Part shown: positions 39,519 through 48,514 of the stretch, one piece after another
Layout: every line of letters begins with the position of its first letter
Position numbering within the stretch: position 1 is the stretch's first letter
NCBI RefSeq assembly: GCF_963678185.1
Contig: NZ_OY782757.1
Location: 310,001-374,000, forward strand
From: an uncultured Tolumonas sp.
Lineage (GTDB): Bacteria; Pseudomonadota; Gammaproteobacteria; Enterobacterales; Aeromonadaceae
Reading direction: 5' to 3'
DNA length: 64,000 bases
Notes under the pieces: model-generated
What the model saw: only the letters and a program-made list of their open reading frames with translations
Told to the model about the DNA's origin: nothing
Database searches by the model: none
Made by a program: the position numbers and the translations under genes

Positions 39519-39571
39519 TATTTTCTTAATAAGTTTAGTTCACCAGGTGAATTAAACTTATTAAGAAAATA
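39519..39571. promoter_or_regulatory. 53-bp near-perfect palindrome with ROK-type operator core
   Basis: Arms of 26 bases around a central A at 39545, with a single mismatch (G38/T53, a wobble pair in RNA). The core is TTAGTTCACC-AG-GTGAA (39535-39551). A 17-base match with 15 identities lies at 42567-42583, upstream of the CUT1 operon. The outer arms TTTTCTTAATAAG / CTTATTAAGAAAA extend it into a large symmetrical structure ending 27 bp before the DUF1593 ATG. An operator for the ROK protein is the likeliest role; an RNA hairpin in the leader is also possible. Confidence 0.7.
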
Positions 39572-39597
39572 AACGATTAATAAAAGGCATACACAAG

Positions 39598-41112
39598 ATG
39601 AAGATATCACTACGTCGCTGCAGTTTAGCGGTCATGTTTGCTCTGGGAGTGAGTTCTGCTGCGAATGCCGCTTCCTCGCCAGGGGCCGGCATGGTTGATT
39701 CATATGAAGGGCACCCGCGTGTTTTTGTATTCACAGATATGGGGAATGAGCCAGACGATCAAATGTCGATGGTTCGCTTACTGACTTATTCTAATGAATT
39801 GGATCTCGAAGGCTTAGTCGCTACAACCTCCACCTGGCAACGAGCGAAACGAGAAACCGGCACCATTAAAGGCATTATTGCCGCATATGATGAAGTGCGC
39901 CCTAATCTGGAAAAACATGCGTCTAATTGGCCAGCAGCGTCTTATCTCGACAGTATTGTGAGTGTCGGTCAGCCAGAATATGGCATGGCTGATGTGGGTG
40001 AGGGTAAATCGTCGCCAGGTTCAAAAGCCTTGATTGCGGCTGTTGATAAAAACGACCAACGTCCGGTTTGGGTAACCGTCTGGGGTGGCGCTAACACGCT
40101 GGCGCAAGCACTATATGATGTCCGTGCAACCCGGTCGGCCGAAGAATTGAAAAAATTTGAAGCAAAATTACGCGTGTATTCCATTTCAGATCAGGATGAT
40201 GCCGGCCCATGGATCCGGAAAGAATTCCCGGATGTCATGTATATCGTAAAACCATCTTCTCCGGATGGTGGCGAATACGGCTCTGCAACCTGGACAGGGA
40301 TTGCAGGCGATCAGTATTACCAGAATGGTGCGGGCGGTGACTTCACAAAAGTGACGAATGAATGGCTGGAAAAAAACATTCGTGCAAAAGGACCGCTTGG
40401 TAAACATTACCCGAAATACGCCTTCATTATGGAAGGTGACACACCGTCTTACATTGGTTTAACAGCAAATGGACTGAACAGCTTCAGAAATCCAGCCTGG
40501 GGTGGTTGGGGTGGCCGTTATGTTTCCCGTCAGCCATATGGTGAGTCGCGTACAATCTGGACGCAAGGTGGTGACTGGTTCCCACGAGTAACTTCAGCAG
40601 ACACCGTTGTTGGCGTAGATGGTAAACAGCATGTCTCTGATCAGGCAACAATCTGGCGCTGGCGCGATCAGTTCCAAAATGATTTTGCGGCTCGTATGGA
40701 CTGGACGATCAAACCCTTCAATCAGGCAAACCACCACCCGGTTGTTTCAGTCAACGGTCACGATGGTAAAGAGGTTATTTACATTAACGTAAAAGCAGGC
40801 GACAAGATCACGCTGGATGCTTCTGCCACCAAAGACCCCGACGGTAATAGCTTAAAATATGAGTGGTTCCACTATAAAGAAGCCGGTTATTCTGGCACAC
40901 CAAACAAGCCTGGTTTATCTGATATTACTTTAAGTAATAATGATAAGAACAAAGTCAGTGTGACTATTAATAAGGCTTGTCGTGATCTGTGGTTACCAAA
41001 TGCAGCGCCATGTGATGAAGGTGGTGTAGCACACGTAATTCTTGCGGTCACAGATAATGGTAAACCTAGTCTGACCAGTTACCGACGCGTTATTTTTAAC
41101 GTACAAAAATAA
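39598..41112 (+). CDS. Secreted DUF1593 (nucleoside-hydrolase-like) protein
   Basis: Exported protein of 504 residues. The signal peptide is a basic start plus CSLAVMFALGVSSAANA, cleaved before ASSPGAG. The catalytic domain is DUF1593/Sde182-like, related to inosine-uridine nucleoside hydrolases: HPRVFVFTDMGNEPDDQMSMVRLLTYS carries the DxGNxxDD metal-site pattern. A C-terminal beta domain (about 375-500, GDKITLDASATKDPDGNSLKYEWF, PKD-like) follows. It probably hydrolyses a glycosidic bond in the periplasm; the substrate is unknown. It shares an operator-like sequence with the CUT1 import operon, so the two likely serve one substrate. Confidence 0.88.
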   Translation: MKISLRRCSLAVMFALGVSSAANAASSPGAGMVDSYEGHPRVFVFTDMGNEPDDQMSMVRLLTYSNELDLEGLVATTSTWQRAKRETGTIKGIIAAYDEVRPNLEKHASNWPAASYLDSIVSVGQPEYGMADVGEGKSSPGSKALIAAVDKNDQRPVWVTVWGGANTLAQALYDVRATRSAEELKKFEAKLRVYSISDQDDAGPWIRKEFPDVMYIVKPSSPDGGEYGSATWTGIAGDQYYQNGAGGDFTKVTNEWLEKNIRAKGPLGKHYPKYAFIMEGDTPSYIGLTANGLNSFRNPAWGGWGGRYVSRQPYGESRTIWTQGGDWFPRVTSADTVVGVDGKQHVSDQATIWRWRDQFQNDFAARMDWTIKPFNQANHHPVVSVNGHDGKEVIYINVKAGDKITLDASATKDPDGNSLKYEWFHYKEAGYSGTPNKPGLSDITLSNNDKNKVSVTINKACRDLWLPNAAPCDEGGVAHVILAVTDNGKPSLTSYRRVIFNVQK

Positions 41113-41121
41113 GATAAAATG

Positions 41122-41148
41122 AAAGCCGGCAGAACTGCCGGCTTTTTT
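41122..41148. terminator. Bidirectional terminator between the DUF1593 gene and the ROK gene
   Basis: Perfect 11-base stem AAAGCCGGCAG-AA-CTGCCGGCTTT followed by more Ts on the plus strand and a T-rich tail on the minus strand. It lies between convergent genes and overlaps the ROK stop codon, so it should end both transcripts. Confidence 0.92.
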
Positions 41149-42325
41149 ATACCTGATAAGCTCGGTTTGTTAATTCAATCAGTCCCTGGAATGCAATATT
41201 GTTATCTTTTTCATGTATAATTTTAATTGAGTTACTTTTTTTAGGATTGTATTGAATTAGTTGTTCCAAGATCTTTTCTTTCAAAAAATCAAATAATATA
41301 GATGTTTCCCCATTGAGAATAACTGTCTGTATATCAAAAAAGTTTGTCATTTGAATTAATACATGCGTGATAACTTTGGCGACGCGTAGCATGATTAGCG
41401 TGCAAATATGATTTTTCTGTTCTAATAGCGTAGCAATATATTTAAATTTTTCATCAATAGATTCATCAGGCAGGGTAATCCCGGCCAGCTGCAGATCATG
41501 AAAAATTGCCTGATAAGTCACATACGTTTCGGTGCAACCGAGTGCACCACAATGACATGGACGGCCACCATATTCATAAGTCAGATGACTAACCTCGGGT
41601 GCCGAGCCATCTGGCCCCAGTACAATTTGTTTGTTAATTGCGATACCCGTTCCTAAGCCATAGCCAAGGTATAAACCTATAAAATTTGCAGTCTTAGGCA
41701 GCTTTTGGATGAGTTGGAATGTCGAGCAAAACGCGATATTAAATAAATGAACCGGAGTTGTTGTTCTTTCAGATAAAATACTAGCAAAAGGGTAGTTTTC
41801 ATTTTTCAGAAGCTGGCTATGGTGGATGATGCCTGTTTTCTGAGATATTTTTCCCTGTGTTGCAATTGTAATTACTTTGATTTCGTGTAAGCCATTTTTA
41901 TGACGTAATTGTGTTACTACATCCAAAATTTTCAGTATGAGAGTGTCTGCATCAAACAAACCACTGCTATCCATGGGAAATGTCCAATGTTCCTGAATTT
42001 GGTCGTAAATTTGATTTGTTTGATCAATCAATAAAGCTTGTAAGCCTTCGATGGATATATAAAAGCAAATGCTGAAATTAATGCCTTTAGTTAATTTTAA
42101 ACGTGTTGTTGGCCGACCATGTTTTCCATTAGAGTCAGCCTGTTCAAATTCTTGAATCAAGTTTTCCTGAATCAACTGTTGAGTTATTTTAGTTAATGCT
42201 GATTTCACCAGGCCAGTTTTTTTAGCTAATTCTACCCGGGATAAATCTTGATAACGTAATAATGTAATAACTTTGTTTTTACCGTTTTTATCAACATTCA
42301 TTAGTTTGTCAGCAATCCGATACAA
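41147..42325 (-). CDS. ROK-family transcriptional repressor (XylR/NagC type)
   Basis: Sugar-responsive repressor of 392 residues. The N-terminal winged helix is at about 15-75 (LLRYQDLSRVELAKKTGLVKSALTKITQQLIQENLIQEF), followed by the ROK sugar-kinase-like domain. The zinc motif GRPCHCGALGCTETY and its upstream His (VSHLTYEYGG) are intact, as is LGYGLGTGIAINKQI. Sugar or sugar-phosphate binding should release DNA. It diverges from the CUT1 operon (415-bp gap). The two matching operator-like sequences at 39535 and 42567 point to control of the DUF1593 gene and the CUT1 operon. The gene is AT-rich relative to its neighbours. Confidence 0.9.
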   Translation of the reverse strand: MYRIADKLMNVDKNGKNKVITLLRYQDLSRVELAKKTGLVKSALTKITQQLIQENLIQEFEQADSNGKHGRPTTRLKLTKGINFSICFYISIEGLQALLIDQTNQIYDQIQEHWTFPMDSSGLFDADTLILKILDVVTQLRHKNGLHEIKVITIATQGKISQKTGIIHHSQLLKNENYPFASILSERTTTPVHLFNIAFCSTFQLIQKLPKTANFIGLYLGYGLGTGIAINKQIVLGPDGSAPEVSHLTYEYGGRPCHCGALGCTETYVTYQAIFHDLQLAGITLPDESIDEKFKYIATLLEQKNHICTLIMLRVAKVITHVLIQMTNFFDIQTVILNGETSILFDFLKEKILEQLIQYNPKKSNSIKIIHEKDNNIAFQGLIELTNRAYQV

Positions 42326-42740
42326 TTTATTTCAATTCTACGCGAATTAAGCTTGTAGTGTAAATTCTTTATGTGATTTTCTGTGAATATCCATTCATGA
42401 ATGTAATTAAAATTCATGCCATTTTTTTATTTACTTTGCGATCTAATTCTAAATTAAAAAATATTACATAAACTGCAATTAAGACAAATCCACATTAATT
42501 TTGAGCCAATACCATGAATTTGATCTACATCGAAATTTTGTAATTATGATGGTGACAGTTTTTGACTTAGTTCACCTAGTGAACCATTATATTGGTAGTT
42601 AATTCTAGTGTGAATAATTATTCTAGAGTTAATTCATGGCTCAGCATTTGCCAAGATTTGATCATACCCAGTTGTTATGACCTCTTTGAGTATTTCTGGC
42701 CAGAAATTAAGAATTCATTCTGATAGTAGGCAGGAACGTT
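42326..42740. promoter_or_regulatory. Divergent control region of the ROK gene and the CUT1 operon
   Basis: A 415-bp AT-rich gap. Sites seen: the ROK-type operator TTAGTTCACC-TA-GTGAA at 42567-42583 with palindromic core GTTCAC-CTA-GTGAAC; a perfect palindrome GAATAATTATTC at 42612-42623, close to the GAATAAATATTC sites of the apiose-type operon; direct repeats GTTAATTC at 42598 and 42628 and ATTCTAG at 42602 and 42620; and a weak CRP-like TTTGATCTACATCGAA near 42518. No gene was found in it. Confidence 0.6.
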
Positions 42741-43970
42741 ATGAAAAAAACACTAGTATCTATGGCCGTTGGTCTAACGATTGGTATTTCTGCAGTCGCA
42801 AATGCACAAGACATTAAATTCTGGATGGTAACGCCAAGCAATGAAGCAGCGTCTCAAGCACTTCAGGATATAGCAAAAGAGTTCAATAAAAATAATCCTG
42901 GTGCGAATGTTGCTGTTGAAGGAAGAAGTATTGATCAACATAAAGCATCTTTAAGAATTGCCGCAACATCAAATGATGGGCCCGATATATTTTTTAGTTG
43001 GGCAGGGCTTGGGCTCGGTGGCGAATATGTTAAAGCTGGCTTAAGTGCACCAATGGATAAATATTATGATGAATACAAATGGGCGGATAAGTTATTACCG
43101 ACTGCCGTTGCATTTGCTGATCAATACGGTGGTGCTAAACATGGTATTCCATATACATTCCGTGGCGAAGCACTTTATTATAATAAGAGCTTGTTTAAAA
43201 AATCAGGTATCACTGAAGAACCAAAAACATATGATGAGTTGCTCGCGGCAGCAGAAAAGTTAAAAGCACAAAAGATCCCGGCCATTACCTTTGGTGGTTC
43301 TGTTAATTGGCATTTAATGCGCCTGATGGATGTTATTTTAGAGGCAAAGTGTGGTGCTGAAAAACATGATGCGCTTAATGCATTAAAATTGAAGTGGGGA
43401 ACAGAATCATGCGTTAAAGATTCATTTAATGAATTTCATAAATGGACCTCGGAATATATGTTAAAACCATTCATGGGTTTTGCAGAAGACCAATCTTATA
43501 ATTTATTCGCGGCCAATCGAGCTGCAATGATGCTAGAAGGTGACTGGTTAGTTGGTAAAGTTGTTGCATCTAAAAAAGTAGATGAAGTAGGTCTATTTCC
43601 ATTCCCAACAGGAACCAATCGACTGTATGGATTTGCTGAATATCTTTATTTAAGTTCGAAGAGTAAAAATCCAGATATGGCAGCAAAGTTCCTTGATTAT
43701 CTGTCATCGACAGAAGTGCAACAAAAATATCTCGGGGTCTTAGGTTCTACGTCGATAAACAAAACTGTTGTCTATAAAGATCAAAATCCATTGGATGCTC
43801 AATGGGTTAAGATTTTTAATCAATATGCCAAAACATTTGTTAATGGCGATCAAGCATTTTCCTTACAAGTCACTACGGAATACTTCCGAATTATTAATAG
43901 CGTAGCCACTGATCAAATCAAACCGGACAATGCCGGAGTGGAATTTCAGACGTTTATAGATAAGCAATAA
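42741..43970 (+). CDS. CUT1 sugar ABC transporter periplasmic binding protein
   Basis: Family 1 binding protein of 409 residues. The signal peptide ends TIGISAVANA before QDIKFWMV. Family features: WMVTPSNEAASQALQDIAKEFNKNNPG, DIFFSWAGLGLGGEYVKAGL, HGIPYTFRGEALYYNKSLFKKSGI, and the C-terminal KFLDYLSSTEVQQKYL. Such proteins bind oligosaccharides or glycosides. The operon continues with two permeases, an apiosidase-like hydrolase and the ATPase. An intercistronic hairpin follows the stop. Confidence 0.93.
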   Translation: MKKTLVSMAVGLTIGISAVANAQDIKFWMVTPSNEAASQALQDIAKEFNKNNPGANVAVEGRSIDQHKASLRIAATSNDGPDIFFSWAGLGLGGEYVKAGLSAPMDKYYDEYKWADKLLPTAVAFADQYGGAKHGIPYTFRGEALYYNKSLFKKSGITEEPKTYDELLAAAEKLKAQKIPAITFGGSVNWHLMRLMDVILEAKCGAEKHDALNALKLKWGTESCVKDSFNEFHKWTSEYMLKPFMGFAEDQSYNLFAANRAAMMLEGDWLVGKVVASKKVDEVGLFPFPTGTNRLYGFAEYLYLSSKSKNPDMAAKFLDYLSSTEVQQKYLGVLGSTSINKTVVYKDQNPLDAQWVKIFNQYAKTFVNGDQAFSLQVTTEYFRIINSVATDQIKPDNAGVEFQTFIDKQ

Positions 43971-43976
43971 TTGTGC

Positions 43977-43999
43977 ATGCTGGCCAATATGGCCAGCAT
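43977..43999. terminator. Intercistronic hairpin after the CUT1 binding protein
   Basis: Perfect 9-base arms ATGCTGGCC / GGCCAGCAT with a 5-base loop, starting 6 bases after the stop codon and 42 bases before the permease ATG. No U-tract. As at 30827, it sits just behind a binding-protein gene and should stabilise that message or reduce read-through. Confidence 0.65.
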
Positions 44000-44041
44000 A
44001 TCTTATGTACCTATGATGTATCGTAGTTATGGGTTGGAAAT

Positions 44042-44941
44042 ATGAGTATTACTTATAAATTGAATGGAATAAAAATAAATGCATATGCATTTATAATTCC
44101 TGCAGCTTTGGTCTATTTAACTTTTTCTCTCTATCCTCTAATAGATGTAATAAGTTTAAGTTTTATGAAGTGGAATGGTTTGACAGAGGGTAGGGAGTTT
44201 GTCGGTATGGCAAATTATGCCTCTATTTTTAAAGATGATCCTGTGTTTTGGGGAGCATTAAAAAACACATTAATTTGGACCGTATTATCTGTTTCTATTC
44301 CGCCACTGGTTGGTTTTGGATTGGCGCTAGCGTTGAATCAAAATATTGCAGGAAAAACACCATTACGAGCTATTTTCTATTTGCCGGTGATTATTGCTCC
44401 GATTGCGGTAGCCACCATGTGGCGTTGGATGTATGACCCTTTTTTTGGTTTATTTAATTCAATGTTTACCTCTCTTGGTCTGGAGTCGGTCATACAGGAT
44501 TGGCTAGGTGATAAAGATGTTGCTTTATATTCAATATTTGTTGGGTATATATGGCAAACAGCCGGGTTTTCAATGGTTTTATTCCTGGCTGGATTACAAA
44601 ACGTTTCGCAGACATTGGTAGAGGCGGCCAGAATTGATGGTGCCAGTCGATTTGAAATATTCAGATATGTCACACTGCCGGCATTAGTCCCAACCATCAC
44701 TATTGTTGTCATCTTGTCATTAATTAACTCGCTGAAAGCATTTGATATTGTCTATGGAATGACGGGCGGTGGTCCGGCGCAATCCACACAAATGCTGGCA
44801 TTATGGGCTTATACCCAAGCGATGCAGATTTATGATTTTGGTAAGGGTAGTGCAATATCTGTCGTGCTTTTAATTATCACATTAATGATTGTTATTCCAT
44901 ATATCCGCTGGAGTCAGAAAAAAGAGGAGTCACAGCAATGA
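44042..44941 (+). CDS. CUT1 ABC transporter permease 1 (MalF/UgpA type)
   Basis: Inner-membrane permease of 299 residues with six helices, beginning AYAFIIPAALVYLTFSLYPLIDVISLSFMKWNG. The ATPase-coupling EAA loop is present (VEAARIDGASRFEIFRYVTLPALVPT). It pairs with the second permease, which starts within its stop (ATGA overlap). Confidence 0.94.
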   Translation: MSITYKLNGIKINAYAFIIPAALVYLTFSLYPLIDVISLSFMKWNGLTEGREFVGMANYASIFKDDPVFWGALKNTLIWTVLSVSIPPLVGFGLALALNQNIAGKTPLRAIFYLPVIIAPIAVATMWRWMYDPFFGLFNSMFTSLGLESVIQDWLGDKDVALYSIFVGYIWQTAGFSMVLFLAGLQNVSQTLVEAARIDGASRFEIFRYVTLPALVPTITIVVILSLINSLKAFDIVYGMTGGGPAQSTQMLALWAYTQAMQIYDFGKGSAISVVLLIITLMIVIPYIRWSQKKEESQQ

Positions 44942-45804
44942 GTATTCTGAGTGGATATTTCCGTCGCGCAGGTTCCGATAAATATGATCCTGTTCTGATT
45001 GGATTGTGGTTAACACTGATTATTTTCGTGGCAATATGGATCGCGCCGTTTATTTTTATTGTGTTCACATCGTTAAAATCGAATGCAACCGTCATGGGAA
45101 CTTCTGCATTTTCTCCTCCCGCGGAATTAGATTGGAGTAACTACGCGAAGGCATGGGTGCGAGGCAATTTTAGTACGACATTTTTCAACAGTGCTTTCAT
45201 CACACTCGTTAAAGTGCCACTAGGGCTATTGATATCATCGATGGCGGCATATGCATTGGCCAACATAACATTTAAAGGTAAAAAACTGATATTTCTTGCA
45301 ATCGTATTTGGTACCATGATCCCATTTCAGGTGATGCTGGCGCCATTATTTGCTGTGGTCAATGGCCTTGGTCTTTTAAATACATATGCCGGTGTTATTT
45401 TACCTTATTTAGCTTTTGGTGTTCCTTATCAAGTTTTTATATTACATGGATTCTTTAAGAGTGTTCCGAAAGAGTTAAGCGAAGCAGCTTATATTGACGG
45501 CGCTTCCCACTTTACTATTTTCTGGAAAATATTCTTACCCGTCTCACTGCCAGTGTTATCTGCATTATTAATCCTTGATTTTGTTGCGACATGGAATGAA
45601 TTTGCGATGGCACTGGTTCTTTTACAAGACAGCAGTAAATGGACACTGCCATTAGGTTTGATGTCATTCCAAGGGCAGTTTGCTAGCGACTACGGGCAAT
45701 TAAATTCAGCAATTATTATGACTGTATTACCTGCAACTTTAGTGTACATGATTTTCCAACGATATTTTGTTAGTGGTTTAACATCAGGCGCAGTGAAGGA
45801 GTAA
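44938..45804 (+). CDS. CUT1 ABC transporter permease 2 (MalG/UgpE type)
   Basis: Inner-membrane permease of 288 residues with six helices. The EAA loop SEAAYIDGASHFTIFWKIFLPVSLPVLSAL and the early PFIFIVFTSLK block are typical. A 4-bp overlap with permease 1 and a 2-bp gap to the hydrolase gene show one transcript. Confidence 0.94.
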   Translation: MSILSGYFRRAGSDKYDPVLIGLWLTLIIFVAIWIAPFIFIVFTSLKSNATVMGTSAFSPPAELDWSNYAKAWVRGNFSTTFFNSAFITLVKVPLGLLISSMAAYALANITFKGKKLIFLAIVFGTMIPFQVMLAPLFAVVNGLGLLNTYAGVILPYLAFGVPYQVFILHGFFKSVPKELSEAAYIDGASHFTIFWKIFLPVSLPVLSALLILDFVATWNEFAMALVLLQDSSKWTLPLGLMSFQGQFASDYGQLNSAIIMTVLPATLVYMIFQRYFVSGLTSGAVKE

Positions 45805-45806
45805 CC

Positions 45807-47321
45807 ATGAATAACAGTAATATAGTAACAAAATGGAATATATTTGAGCTTGTTTTATCTGGGCCTGCGAATGGTAATCCATATATTGAAGTAGATTTGT
45901 CCGCTACCATCTCTTTTAATAATCGTATTATTCAGGTGCCTGGTTTTTATGATGGAAAGGGTGTCTATAAAGTTCGATTTATGCCAGACACGGAAGGGCA
46001 ATGGCTTGTTTCGACCCATTCCAATTGTACTGAACTGGATAAAATTGAAACTTCATTTGAGTGTGTCGCCGCCCGAGATGGCTTCCATGGCCCTGTGAAG
46101 GTTAATAATAAGTTCCATTTCTGTCATGCTGATGGTAAAGCTTATTTTCCTTTCGGCACCACTTGCTATGCCTGGACGCATCAACCACTAGCAATGCAGG
46201 AACAGACTTTAGCCACACTAGCAAAAACTAAATTCAATAAAATCCGCATGGGCGTTTTCCCAAAACATTATATTTATAGCGAAAATGAACCACTCCATAA
46301 AGCTTTTCAGAGAATTGATGGTGCGGAAAATTTTGATTATCCGAATTTTGACATGTTTCAACATTTTGAAAATCAGATCGCAGCATTAAATGAAATACAC
46401 GTCGAAGCCGATGTAATTATTTTCCATCCGTATGACCGCTGGGATTATTGTGCCATGTCTGCGGAGCAGGACTTCCGATATTTAAAATATTTGGTTGCAC
46501 GAATTGGTGCTTACGCGAATGTGTGGTGGTCACTGGCAAATGAATATGACTTTTTATTAGATGTGAAGCCAATTGCACAATGGGATCGTTACTTTCATAT
46601 CATCGAGGAGAATGATCCCTATCGCCATCCCAAATCAATCCACAATGGTGAAGCAACCATGGATTTCAATCATCGGAAACCATGGGTTGATCATGTTTGT
46701 ATTCAAAATTGGGATACCAAACGTACAGCTGAATGGCGCGAAGCATGGGGTAAACCCATTGTGAATGATGAACCGGAATATGAAGGTAATATTCCACGGC
46801 CATGGGGCAATATCACGGCGCAGGAATTGGTGCATCGTTTCTGGACAACGGTTATGCGCGGGGGTTATGCCGGTCATGGCGAAACCTTCATGCATGAAAA
46901 AGATCTGCTTTGGTGGGCAAAAGGTGGTGAATTGCGAGGCGAGAGTTGGAAGCGTATTGGCTTCCTGCGTGATTTACTCGAAGCCGATGTGAAGAACGGG
47001 CTGACGCCTATCGTTCCGGCACAACACTGGGAATATACCCGTGTTTCTGGTGCCATTGATGGTGACGTTCGCTTTATTTATTTCGGCGAACATCAGCCAG
47101 TAGAGTGGGCAGTTGGGTTGCCTGTAGAAGATGGCGATTACGAAATCGATCTGATTGATCCGTGGAATATGACCATCAAGCGAATAGAGAAAGCGCCATT
47201 ACCTGTGTCACCTGCATTACGACAAAAAGGTGGCGCGATCGTGGGAGGCGCGCCTGAGGCTGCCTTCGGAGTCCAACTTCCGGGAATACCGTATATGGCG
47301 ATCCGGATACGAAAAAAATAA
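45807..47321 (+). CDS. Cytoplasmic DUF5060 / apiosidase-like glycoside hydrolase
   Basis: Protein of 504 residues without a signal peptide. It has an N-terminal DUF5060 beta domain (about 1-90), a (beta/alpha)8 domain of the DUF4038/apiosidase-like class (about 95-380), and a DUF5605-like beta tail. Candidate catalytic acids are Glu246 in [10 protein letters not shown] and Glu322 or Glu324 in VNDEPEYEG, placed like the acid/base and nucleophile of clan-A hydrolases. GH140 apiosidases share this catalytic fold. Within an ABC operon and without a signal it should cleave an imported glycoside in the cytoplasm. AAGGAG precedes the ATG. Release of apiose is inferred from the neighbouring operon. 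Confidence 0.82.
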   Translation: MNNSNIVTKWNIFELVLSGPANGNPYIEVDLSATISFNNRIIQVPGFYDGKGVYKVRFMPDTEGQWLVSTHSNCTELDKIETSFECVAARDGFHGPVKVNNKFHFCHADGKAYFPFGTTCYAWTHQPLAMQEQTLATLAKTKFNKIRMGVFPKHYIYSENEPLHKAFQRIDGAENFDYPNFDMFQHFENQIAALNEIHVEADVIIFHPYDRWDYCAMSAEQDFRYLKYLVARIGAYANVWWSLANEYDFLLDVKPIAQWDRYFHIIEENDPYRHPKSIHNGEATMDFNHRKPWVDHVCIQNWDTKRTAEWREAWGKPIVNDEPEYEGNIPRPWGNITAQELVHRFWTTVMRGGYAGHGETFMHEKDLLWWAKGGELRGESWKRIGFLRDLLEADVKNGLTPIVPAQHWEYTRVSGAIDGDVRFIYFGEHQPVEWAVGLPVEDGDYEIDLIDPWNMTIKRIEKAPLPVSPALRQKGGAIVGGAPEAAFGVQLPGIPYMAIRIRKK

Positions 47322-47361
47322 TTTGTCTCTCGATATTGGACTTTTATTAAGGAATGCAGAA

Positions 47362-48426
47362 ATGTCTAACGTCTCTATTCGTAATGTAAAAAAATCATAT
47401 GAGAAAACGCATGTTATTCATGGTGTTTCGGTCGATATAGAAGATGGTGAATTTGTTATTCTGGTAGGCCCATCGGGTTGCGGAAAATCAACGTTATTAC
47501 GGATGATTGCAGGCTTAGAAGCGATTACAGGCGGTGAAATTGCTATTGGAGACAAGGTCGTTAACGATCTTGCTCCTAAAGATCGCGATATCGCTATGGT
47601 GTTTCAAAACTACGCGTTATACCCGCAAATGACGGTAGCTGAAAATATGGCTTTTTCGTTAAAATTGGCCGGGGCATCCAAAGCGAAAATTGATCTGAAA
47701 GTGAAAGAAGCTTCAGCAATTCTTGGCTTAGATAAATTGCTGGCCAGATATCCCCGTCAGCTTTCTGGTGGTCAACGCCAGCGTGTTGCAATGGGGCGTT
47801 CAATTGTTCGCGATCCGAAAGTCTTCTTGTTTGATGAACCGCTGTCTAATCTGGATGCCAAATTACGCGTTCAGATGAGAGCGGAAATTAAATCCTTACA
47901 AAAACGGTTGAATACCACCACCGTCTATGTCACTCACGATCAAATTGAAGCTATGACAATGGCGGATAAAATCGTTGTTATGCAAGGGGGAATAATAGAG
48001 CAAGTGGGTGCGCCACTTGATTTATATGATCACCCAATCAATATGTTTGTGGCCGGCTTTATTGGTTCACCATCAATGAACTTTATTCACGGCAAAGTAA
48101 CAGCCGATGGTGCTCCTAATTTAACTCTGGATAATGGCTATAAGATCCCATTACCAGCTGTATCTTCTTCTGTCTCAGGTAAAGATGTGATCCTGGGGGT
48201 GAGGCCAGAACATATCGAGATTGATATGAGTAATGGTTTTCCTGCGGAAATACTGGCGGTTGAACCAACCGGTTCAGAGACGCATGTATTGGTTCAGGTT
48301 GGCAATGCTAAAGTAACGTGTTTATTCAAACATCGTATCGCGATGACGGTAGGGGATACGATTAAACTTTCGTTTGCTGGCGCGCCACTTCATTTCTTTG
48401 ACCCGAATACAGAGTTAAGGATCTAA
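47362..48426 (+). CDS. CUT1 ABC transporter ATPase (MalK/UgpC type)
   Basis: ATPase of 354 residues. Walker A is GPSGCGKST, the signature [14 protein letters not shown], Walker [13 protein letters not shown], and the switch His is in VTHDQ. The C-terminal TOBE/MalK domain (about 235-354, [13 protein letters not shown]) is present. The start is the ATG at 47362, preceded by AAGGAATG; an in-frame extension back to 47230 overlaps the hydrolase and is rejected. It closes the CUT1 operon, which is unusual in placing the ATPase last, after the hydrolase. Confidence 0.95.
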   Translation: MSNVSIRNVKKSYEKTHVIHGVSVDIEDGEFVILVGPSGCGKSTLLRMIAGLEAITGGEIAIGDKVVNDLAPKDRDIAMVFQNYALYPQMTVAENMAFSLKLAGASKAKIDLKVKEASAILGLDKLLARYPRQLSGGQRQRVAMGRSIVRDPKVFLFDEPLSNLDAKLRVQMRAEIKSLQKRLNTTTVYVTHDQIEAMTMADKIVVMQGGIIEQVGAPLDLYDHPINMFVAGFIGSPSMNFIHGKVTADGAPNLTLDNGYKIPLPAVSSSVSGKDVILGVRPEHIEIDMSNGFPAEILAVEPTGSETHVLVQVGNAKVTCLFKHRIAMTVGDTIKLSFAGAPLHFFDPNTELRI

Positions 48427-48451
48427 CTGCGCTCTTTCAGGCTATATAAAT

Positions 48452-48482
48452 AATAAACCACGTCATGGCGACGTGGTTTATT
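48452..48482. terminator. Bidirectional terminator between the CUT1 operon and ribB
   Basis: Perfect 13-base stem AATAAACCACGTC / GACGTGGTTTATT with a 5-base loop, centred between convergent genes. A/T-rich flanks on both sides suit termination in both directions. Confidence 0.88.
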
Positions 48483-48514
48483 GGTTTATCGGTGGAGCCA
48501 TTTATTTCTGCATT

